Positions 27,510-35,300 of a stretch of 64,000 bases of DNA are shown here, piece by piece. Numbering within the stretch: position 1 is the stretch's first letter; each line of letters opens with the position of its first letter. The notes beneath the pieces were generated by a model. It did not search any database. It had not been told where the DNA came from and saw only the letters and a program-made list of their open reading frames with translations. Made by a program: the position numbers and the translations under genes. Source of the stretch: Ruminococcaceae bacterium UBA1375 (GTDB lineage Bacteria; Bacillota; Clostridia; Oscillospirales; Ruminococcaceae); the NCBI GenBank assembly GCA_002305795.1, contig DBRF01000018.1, positions 1 to 64,000 of the forward strand. The letters run 5' to 3'.

Positions 27510-28366
27510 AGGATTGCAGTGAAATCAAGCGGGTGGTGGTAAAGGTGGGCACCTCCACCTTGGCCTACTCCACCGGACTGTTGAATCTGCGGCGGATTAA
27601 GCAGCTGGTGGAGGTCATCTCCGATTTGAAAAATACCGGTTTGGAGATCGTACTGGTGTCCTCCGGCGCCATCGGCGTGGGGGCGGGGGAGTTGGGCTTT
27701 TCCGGCCGCCCCCACGACATGCCCACCATCCAGGCCTGCGCCTCGGTGGGACAGTGCGAATTGATGCAGGTATACTCCAATTCCTTTTTGGAGTACAACC
27801 ACCGGGTGAGTCAGGTGCTGATGACCCGCTACACCGTGGACCGGGAAATCAGCTGTCGGAATTTGGAGAATACCCTCAACCGGCTGCTGCAGCTCAAGGT
27901 CATTCCCATTGTCAATGAAAACGACGCCATTTCCACCGAGGAGATCGAATTTGGCGACAACGATACCTTGTCCGCCATTGTGGGAAGGCTGTGCGAAACC
28001 GACCTGCTGGTGATTTTAAGCGACATCGACGGTTTGTTTGATTCCGACCCCCATAAAAATTCCGACGCCAAGCTGATTCCCTATGTGGAGGAGATTACCC
28101 CGGCGATTCAGGGCTTGGCAGGGGGCCAGGGCAGCCATTTGGGCACCGGCGGCATGGTGACTAAAATCCATGCGGCCCAGATGGCTATGGATGCAGGGTT
28201 CCCCATGTTGATTATGAACGGCAGCCACCCGGAACAGCTTTACACCATTCTGGACGGCCAGCCTGCCGGCACCTGGTTTGAGCCCAACCTGCAGCAGCGC
28301 CAGCAGCGCCAAGAACGGCTGAAAATGAAAAGCCGTTATCCCAACCAGGGAAACATTACGTTATAA
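27506..28366 (+). CDS. proB: Glutamate 5-kinase, short form without PUA domain
   Basis: Phosphorylates glutamate in the first step of proline synthesis. It is about 286 residues. The amino-acid kinase core is complete: VVVKVGTSTLAYSTGLLN, LVSSGAIGVGAGEL, NENDAISTEEIEFGDNDTLSAIV and GTGGMVTKIHAAQMA. The C-terminal RNA-binding-like PUA domain of longer ProB enzymes is missing, as in some Firmicutes. The start is inferred at TTG 27506 (MKDCSEIKRVVVKVG), ten bases after AAGGAG and overlapping the upstream stop. A longer open frame upstream encodes Arg-rich out-of-family residues. Confidence 0.93.
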   Translation: MKDCSEIKRVVVKVGTSTLAYSTGLLNLRRIKQLVEVISDLKNTGLEIVLVSSGAIGVGAGELGFSGRPHDMPTIQACASVGQCELMQVYSNSFLEYNHRVSQVLMTRYTVDREISCRNLENTLNRLLQLKVIPIVNENDAISTEEIEFGDNDTLSAIVGRLCETDLLVILSDIDGLFDSDPHKNSDAKLIPYVEEITPAIQGLAGGQGSHLGTGGMVTKIHAAQMAMDAGFPMLIMNGSHPEQLYTILDGQPAGTWFEPNLQQRQQRQERLKMKSRYPNQGNITL

Positions 28367-28389
28367 AATGAAACCAAGGAGGAATTACC

Positions 28390-29640
28390 ATGGCATACGA
28401 TATTACGGCAGCGGCCCTGGCGGCAAAACAAGCCTCCCAGGCAGCCTCCCTGCTGTCCACCAAAGAGAAAAACGACGCCCTCACCGCCATCAGTCGGATT
28501 TTAGTTCAACAGGCGGACAGCGTGTTGGAAGCCAACGCCATTGATTTGGCTCAGGCAAAGGAAAACGGAATGCCTACGGTGATGCAGGACCGGCTGCTGC
28601 TCACCAGGGAGCGGATTGAAGGCATCGCTTCTTCGGTGCTGGACGTGGTGAAGCTGGAGGACCCCATCGGCCAGGTGGTGGAAGGCTACCGCACCGAAAA
28701 CGGGCTGAACATCCAGCGGATCCGGGTACCCATGGGGGTCATCGGAATCATTTTTGAGTCTCGGCCCAATGTGACGGTGGACGCCGCAGTGCTCTGCCTG
28801 AAAGCGGGCAGCGCCGTGCTGCTCCGGGGCGGCAAGGAAGCCTTCCACTCCAATCTGGCCTTTGTCCGGCTGATGCAGCAGGCGCTGGAAGAATGCGGCC
28901 TGCCCAAAGAATTGATTCAACTGGTGGAGGACACCAGCCGGGAAACCGCCACCAAGATGATGAAGCTCAACGGCCTGCTGGACGTGCTGATTCCCCGGGG
29001 CGGGGCGGGCTTGATCCGCTCCTGCGTGGAAAACGCCACCGTGCCGGTGATTGAAACCGGAACCGGCAACTGCCACATTTATGTGGACGCTTCCGCCGAT
29101 CTGGATATGGCGGTGAACATTGTGTTTAACGCCAAAACCAGCCGCCCCAGTGTCTGCAATGCGGCGGAAAGTTTGCTGGTACACCGGGACGTGGCCCAGG
29201 CCTTCCTGCCCATCTGCCAAAAGAAACTGGCGGAAAAGAACGTGGAGATTCGGGGCTGCGAAGAGACCTGCAAGATCTTGGGAGATCTGGCAGTGCCTGC
29301 CACCGAAGAGGACTACGGCAAGGAATTTTTGGATTACATCATCTCCTGCAAGGTGGTGGGAAGCGTGGAGGAAGCCATCCGGCACATCAACCGTTACTCC
29401 ACCGGCCACAGCGAGTGCATCGTCACCAAAGATTTGGACAGCGCCGATCAGTTTACCGCAGCAGTGGATTCGGCCGCGGTGTATGTGAACGCTTCCACCC
29501 GGTTTACCGACGGCGGCGAGTTTGGACTGGGGGCGGAAATCGGCATTTCCACCCAGAAGCTCCACGCCAGAGGGCCCATGGGACTGAAGGAACTGACCAC
29601 CGTAAAATATGTGATTCGGGGCAACGGCCAGATTCGCTGA
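28390..29640 (+). CDS. proA: Glutamate-5-semialdehyde dehydrogenase (gamma-glutamyl phosphate reductase)
   Basis: NADPH-dependent reduction of gamma-glutamyl phosphate to the semialdehyde, second step of proline synthesis. It is 416 residues. The aldehyde dehydrogenase fold shows the ProA landmarks RIRVPMGVIGIIFESRPNVT, KAGSAVLLRGGKEA, the catalytic cysteine in NAKTSRPSVCNAAESLLVH, and TRFTDGGEFGLGAEIGISTQKLHARGPMGL. AAGGAGGA precedes the ATG, 23 bases after proB. proC is not in the window. Confidence 0.97.
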   Translation: MAYDITAAALAAKQASQAASLLSTKEKNDALTAISRILVQQADSVLEANAIDLAQAKENGMPTVMQDRLLLTRERIEGIASSVLDVVKLEDPIGQVVEGYRTENGLNIQRIRVPMGVIGIIFESRPNVTVDAAVLCLKAGSAVLLRGGKEAFHSNLAFVRLMQQALEECGLPKELIQLVEDTSRETATKMMKLNGLLDVLIPRGGAGLIRSCVENATVPVIETGTGNCHIYVDASADLDMAVNIVFNAKTSRPSVCNAAESLLVHRDVAQAFLPICQKKLAEKNVEIRGCEETCKILGDLAVPATEEDYGKEFLDYIISCKVVGSVEEAIRHINRYSTGHSECIVTKDLDSADQFTAAVDSAAVYVNASTRFTDGGEFGLGAEIGISTQKLHARGPMGLKELTTVKYVIRGNGQIR

Positions 29641-29673
29641 GAAGGCTGTTTTCCTAGAAAGGAGACTGGGTTT

Positions 29674-30471
29674 ATGGCAAAGCAAGAGATTCAGCCCAAG
29701 CCGGCAGAGGCAGCGTCGGAACGGGCGGTGGAAAAACGCTCCTTTCATCGGGGCGCTTTGGTGCTGGGGATTTTCACCCTGCTGTTTGCCTTGGTGGGGC
29801 TGGTCACCACCATTGTATGGCTGGTGGGGCTGATCGGCAATGCAGTGAATAACACCTGGGAGAAAGAGGCTCTGGCAGAAGTGGTGGAGCCGTTGGTCAT
29901 CATCGACGTACCCGCCTATGAATCGGTGAATTATCTGGATGAAGTGGAAGTGATCCGGGCCGGGGTGTGGCAGTTTTTGCTGGACCATCCCGACACCTCC
30001 GGCTACCAGGAGGATTCTTTCGGCAACATTACGGTGCCCCAATCAGATATTGAAGCCAGCATCCGCCAGATTTTAGGGGAACACGCCAGTATCCGCCACC
30101 AAAGCGTGGAGGACAGCTATCTCTCCATTGTCTACGATGAAGAAAACCAGGTGTACTACCTTCCCACCACCCCCTCGGTGCTGCCCTATTCCTGCGAGGT
30201 GCTGAGCATCTCCAAGAATCTGGACATCTATACCTTGGAGGTGGGGTACATTCCCCCCGGCCCCTTCTGGGATGTGGGGCGGCATTTAGACGAAGAGCCC
30301 CAGAAAACCATGATTTACACTCTGCAAAAGGTGGATACCGACCAGTATGTGGTGCTCAGTGTGGCGTTCCCCTCCACCGAAACCACCGTCTCCCAGGTAC
30401 AGGTGGAGGAAGGTTTAACCAGCGATACCACCCAGTACGATGATGCCGCTGCAGTGGTGCCGGTGAGCTGA
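29674..30471 (+). CDS. Membrane-anchored protein of unknown function
   Basis: A 265-residue protein with a 25-residue charged N-terminus, one long hydrophobic stretch at about 27-58, and an acidic extracytoplasmic domain of some 200 residues. No lipobox, catalytic motif or repeat is visible. It begins 33 bases after proA behind AAAGGAG and its stop overlaps the next start (TGATG), so it is cotranscribed and coupled to the SDR. I do not recognise the family. Confidence 0.7.
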   Translation: MAKQEIQPKPAEAASERAVEKRSFHRGALVLGIFTLLFALVGLVTTIVWLVGLIGNAVNNTWEKEALAEVVEPLVIIDVPAYESVNYLDEVEVIRAGVWQFLLDHPDTSGYQEDSFGNITVPQSDIEASIRQILGEHASIRHQSVEDSYLSIVYDEENQVYYLPTTPSVLPYSCEVLSISKNLDIYTLEVGYIPPGPFWDVGRHLDEEPQKTMIYTLQKVDTDQYVVLSVAFPSTETTVSQVQVEEGLTSDTTQYDDAAAVVPVS

Positions 30472-31199
30472 TGAAAACGGCGTTGATTACCGGGGCTTCC
30501 GGCGGAATCGGGCAGGCCATGGCCATGGCTTTTGCCCAGGCGGGCTATGCCGTGGCGGTACACTGCCGCAGCCAAAAGCAGGCCGCCCAAAAGCTGAAAG
30601 ACCGGGTTTTGGCGCTGGGGCAGGACTGTGAGGTGTTCTGCGCCGATTTGACCAAAAAGGAGGATGCCGATACCCTCTGCCGGGAGGTGCTGGCTCGGTT
30701 CGGCCGGGTGGATGTGCTGGTGAACAATGCCGGGGCGGCGGAGGAAATTCTCTTTTCCGATGTAGAGGAGGAGCACTGGGATTACATCCTGGACTGCAAC
30801 CTGAAATCCGCCTACCGGATGATTCACGGCCTGCTTCCCGCCTTTTACCGGCAGCAGGGAGGAGTAATCCTCAATGTTTCCTCGGTGTGGGGGCAGGTGG
30901 GCGCTGCCTGCGAAGCAGTGTACTCCGCTGCCAAAGCGGGGCTCATCGGCCTGACCAAGGCTTTGGCCAAAGAATTGGCGCTCAGCGGGATTCGGGTCAA
31001 CTGCATTGCCCCCGGCGGCATCGACACCCCCATGAATGCCGGGTACACCGGGGAAGAGATGGAGCAGTTTTGTAACTCCATTCCCATGGGGCGGCTGGGC
31101 CGTCCGGAAGAAGTGGCTGCGGCTGCGGTGTTTCTGGCCTCGGATTCGGCGGGCTACATTACCGGCCAGGTGCTAGGGGTCAATGGGGGCATGATATAA
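30471..31199 (+). CDS. Short-chain dehydrogenase/reductase (FabG-like)
   Basis: A 242-residue classical SDR. The cofactor motif is TGASGGIG near the N-terminus and the structural motif NNAG is near residue 85. The catalytic Ser is in NVSSVW and the Tyr/Lys pair in YSAAKAG. The C-terminus matches 3-oxoacyl-ACP reductases (IAPGGIDTPMN, FLASDSAGYITGQVLGVNGGM). No other fatty-acid genes adjoin it, so it may act on another carbonyl. It is the last gene of the run that starts at the histidine phosphatase. Confidence 0.88.
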   Translation: MKTALITGASGGIGQAMAMAFAQAGYAVAVHCRSQKQAAQKLKDRVLALGQDCEVFCADLTKKEDADTLCREVLARFGRVDVLVNNAGAAEEILFSDVEEEHWDYILDCNLKSAYRMIHGLLPAFYRQQGGVILNVSSVWGQVGAACEAVYSAAKAGLIGLTKALAKELALSGIRVNCIAPGGIDTPMNAGYTGEEMEQFCNSIPMGRLGRPEEVAAAAVFLASDSAGYITGQVLGVNGGMI

Positions 31200-31256
31200 A
31201 GATTGTCTTCGGCAATCATTGTAGAAACCCAACGGATTTTTCAAGATAATAGAAAC

Positions 31257-31290
31257 AAGGCGTACTGCAATGCGGTACGCCTTTCTTTTT
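31257..31290. terminator. Bidirectional terminator after the SDR and AraC genes
   Basis: AAGGCGTAC and GTACGCCTT arms around an 8-base loop, followed by TCTTTTT on the plus strand. Confidence 0.8.
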
Positions 31291-31294
31291 GGAT

Positions 31295-32131
31295 TTATTC
31301 CCGGTATTCCTTCCGGTATTCCCTGGGGGACATCCCCACAATCTTTTTGAAGGCGGTGGAGAAGTTGTGGCTGTCGGAAAAGCCCATGTTGGCGGCAATG
31401 GCGGTAATGGGCACGTTAGTGTTGGTGAGCTGTCGCTTGGCAATCTCCATTTTTTGCACCAGGATGTAGTGCTTGATGCTTTCCCCAGTCATGGCGGTAA
31501 AGAGGGTGGAGAGGTACTTTTCATTGTACCCCAAATGGGTGGCCACCTGGCTGACCCGGATGTTTTCGTGGATGTGCCAGTTGAGGTAATCCAGGATTTT
31601 CCCCTGAAGATCGTCCTTTTTTACTGCCGATTGGGAAGCGGGACGTTCCCGCAGGCATTGGTGTTGCAGCAAACACAGCACCACCATGGTGTCCGCCGCG
31701 GCAATGTGGGGGTCGTCATAAAGGCGGTGGTGTTTGAGCAGCAGCCGCATTTGGTTCCAGACCACAGTGGTGTCGTTTAACACCCCGTGCTCCGGCACCG
31801 CAATGATTTCATCGGAAAAGGAAGCGGAATTGGGGTCCATCTCTTGGGGCAGAAGCAGTTCGGAGTCGGTAAAGTGGACCCAGAAAAATTCACACTGGCT
31901 GTGGAGATAGCCGTGCTGGTCGCTTCCGGGGGCCAGAAGCAGGTATTCCCCTTCTTTTACGGTAAATTCCCGCTGCCCGTCTGCGATATAAAGGGTGCCT
32001 TTTACCACGACCATCAGTTCGTAGTCAGTGAGCAGACGGGACAGGTGGATCCAGTTGGGATCCGGCGAACAAAAGTAACCGGCCATATGAAAAAGCAGGG
32101 GGGCGCAGCGGTTAATGCGATGGACTTTCAC
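31295..32131 (-). CDS. AraC-family regulator with cupin sensor domain
   Basis: About 278 residues. An N-terminal cupin-like sugar-sensing domain (YELMVVVKGTLYIADGQREFTVKEGEYLLLAPG, near residues 40-80) is followed by a C-terminal pair of helix-turn-helix motifs. The latter include VSQVATHLGYNEKYLSTLF and ITAIAANMGFSDSHNFSTAFKKIVGMSPREYR. The GTG at 32131 is nine bases after GGAGGA; the longer TTG frame contains that site inside it. It is divergent from the dockerin-bearing arabinofuranosidase-like gene, which it probably regulates in response to an arabinose-containing sugar. Confidence 0.9.
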   Translation of the reverse strand: MKVHRINRCAPLLFHMAGYFCSPDPNWIHLSRLLTDYELMVVVKGTLYIADGQREFTVKEGEYLLLAPGSDQHGYLHSQCEFFWVHFTDSELLLPQEMDPNSASFSDEIIAVPEHGVLNDTTVVWNQMRLLLKHHRLYDDPHIAAADTMVVLCLLQHQCLRERPASQSAVKKDDLQGKILDYLNWHIHENIRVSQVATHLGYNEKYLSTLFTAMTGESIKHYILVQKMEIAKRQLTNTNVPITAIAANMGFSDSHNFSTAFKKIVGMSPREYRKEYRE

Positions 32132-32230
32132 AGTGCATTTTCCTCCGATACAGGTAGTCAAAAGGTGTAACTATCTAAGAAATTTGCCGGAATCTTCTGA
32201 CAAAATCAAACTTATCTAACCAATCGATAT

Positions 32231-32258
32231 TTGCAGAAAAGCGGTCGCTTGCTATAAT
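32231..32258 (+). promoter_or_regulatory. Promoter of the secreted glycoside hydrolase gene
   Basis: TTGCAG, 16-base spacer, TATAAT, leaving a 5' leader of about 80 bases. AraC-type operators would be expected in 32132-32230, but I cannot define one. Confidence 0.65.
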
Positions 32259-32347
32259 TAAAGAGCAAAAACCATCGACCGCCGGGACATCTTCTTTGTT
32301 TTTCAGTATACAAAATTCCGGTAAAAAAAGCAAGAAAGGATGATTGC

Positions 32348-35300
32348 ATGAAGTGGAAAAGACTGTTGGCCGGTGTTCTTTCCGCCGCTATGGTGGCGGC
32401 AGGGGCACAGCTGCCGGTGGGCGTCTTTGCCGCACCTTTCAGCGGCAGCGAAGCCGACACCCAGCTCAGCCTCTCCTTTGAAGGAAACCTGACCGACGCT
32501 TCCCAAAACAACATTTCCGTTACTTCCAACAAGCCCGTGACCTATGTGGAGGGCATCCAGGGGGGACAGGCCCTGGATCTGGACGGCTCCACCTACCTGG
32601 ACTTGGGAACTTCCGGCGCCCTCCAGCCGGAAAACATGACCCTCTCCTGCTGGATCAAGCCGGACGCCCCGCTGAATGGGGAAAATATCCTGCTCTGGTT
32701 TAAGGACAGCGGCAACTGGGCCAGCGAAGGCTGGTACGTCTCCATCAACACCGACAACACCTTCTCGGTGCGGGTTTCCACCGGTTCCACCGGTGCCGCC
32801 GCCCAGGAAAGCACTGCGGCCGGGACTGCGGCGGATTTCTTCCCGGTAGGGGAGTGGACCCATCTGGTAATCACTTTTGACGGATCCACCAACACCTGCT
32901 CCATCTACCGCAACGGCGTGGCCCAGACGGTGACCACCAACGGCAATTCCTGCGGCATTCAAGAAACCACCGCCCACAAGTACATCGGATTTAACAGTCC
33001 CGCTTACGGCGGCGGCTATGCCAACTTCGCCCTGGACGAATTCAACGTGCTGAACAAGTGCGCTACTTCCCAAGAAGTGGTAGCCATGTATGCCCAGCAG
33101 GGGGGCAGTGTGGACTACGAGACCCTGGCTCAGGCAGACCTGGACGCCATCTCCTTTGCCAACACCAGCGGTATCACTAACAATCTGAACCTCCCCACCC
33201 AGGGCAGCAACGGCAGCACCATCACCTGGGAAAGCTCCGCCCCCGACGTGATCTCCACCAGCGGTGTGGTCACCCGGCCGGCAGTGGGCAGCCCCGACGC
33301 CACCGTGACCCTGACTGCCACGGCAGTGAACGGAACTGCTTCCCTGACCAAGGAGTTCACCTTTACCGTGGCGGCGCTGACCGATTTTTCTCAGCTCACT
33401 GATTTCGCTGTCTCCGACGTGCAGCTTACCGATGAGTGGCTGCTGGAAGATCTGGATCTGGAAATCGACTACCTGCTGAGCTTGGATGCGGATAAGATGC
33501 TGGTGGATTACTACAATCTGGCCGGTGTCACCACCACCTCCAACGGCACTGCCGTTTCCTCCATCGTCCCCTATTCCGCAGGCACCCACGCCGGTGCGGT
33601 GAACTGGGAGGACACCAATTTCCGGGGCAACGCAGCGGGCCATATGCTTTCCGGTCTGGCCTATGCCTGGGCCAATACCGTCAACGACCCCGACCGGCAG
33701 GATGTCCATCAGCAGATTGAAGAAAAGCTGAGCTACATGATCGAAAACATGAAGCGCTGCCAGGACGCTTACGGCAACGGGTATCTGGGGGCTTTTGAGG
33801 AAGAAAACTTTACCCGTCTGGCCAACGGCCTCACCACCGGCGTGGATGGACAGTCCATCTTGGTACCCTGGTGGACTATGGATGCCATCCTTTCCGGTCT
33901 GATCACCACCTATGAACAGTTGAGCACAGTGGATGCCGGCAATGAAACCGCCGCTACCGCCCGGGAAATGGCTCAGTGGCTGGGCGAATGGTGCTATGAA
34001 ACCATGGACGGCTTCACCCAGGCCCAGCGGGACCGCACCCTGACCATCGAATACGGCGGCATGAACAATGCCCTGTACAACCTTTACCACATCAGCGAAG
34101 GGTATGAAAACCGGGATCACTTCATTGCCGGGGCTCATTACTTCGATGAAAAGAGCCTGTTTGACCAGTTGTATCAGGGCATCGACTGCCTCAGCGGCCG
34201 CCATGCCAACACCACCATCCCCAAAATCATCGGCGCTATGAACCGGTACATGACCTTGAACGGCAACACCGCTTACACCGATGACTTTGCGGACAACGCC
34301 GCTGCCGGGGATATGAGTTACTACCTCACCGTGGCGGAAAACTTCTGGGACATTGTGGTGAACCATCACACCTACATCACCGGCGGCAACAGCTGGCAGG
34401 AACACTTCCACGATGCCGATGTGCTGGATTCTTACCGGGATGGTTACACCAACGAAACCTGCAATGTGTACAATATGCTGAAGCTTACCCGGATGCTGTT
34501 TGAAATCACCGGCAACCAGAAATATGCCGACTTCTATGACAACACCTACACCAACTCCATCCTCTCCGCCCAGAACCATGAGACCGGTATGTCCACCTAT
34601 TGGCAAGCCATGGGTACCGGCTACTTCAAGGTGTATTGCGAGCCTACCGAGGACTTCTGGTGCTGCACCTGCACCAGCATGGAGAGCTTCACTAAGCTCA
34701 ACGACAGCATCTACTACCACAACGACAACAGCTTGTATGCGGTGCTGCTTTACGGCTCCGACGTCACCTGGACGGACAAGAACCTGGTGCTGAGCCAGAC
34801 CGACTCCGCTTCCGTGGATCCGGAGGAAATCTACACCGCCACCTTTACCGTGAACAAGCTGGACGACGCCCAGGCTTTCGGCGATTTTGATCTGCGCATC
34901 CGTGTTCCCGACTGGAGCGCAGGGGATCCTGTGGTGAAGGTCAACGGCGAAGAAACCAGTGATTACGGCACCTCCGGCGGCTTCATCATCCTCAACCGGG
35001 ATTGGGCTGACGGCGACACCATCACTGTAGAATATCCCATGACCCTGGTGGGCTACGATCTGCCTGACGCTTCCGACACCATGGGCCTGAAGTACGGTCC
35101 CTGGGTGCTCAGCGCTGATTTGGGCGAAGTGGGTGTGGATACCTACTCCCTGCCTTTCTGGGGCTATGCAGTGCATTACGCCACCTCCACCGGTACCGAA
35201 CGGCAGATCATCTCCATGACTACCGACGGCCAGACCCCTGAAGAGTTTATTGCCGATGTGGCCAACCACTACACCGTGACCATGGATGAGGACGGCATGG

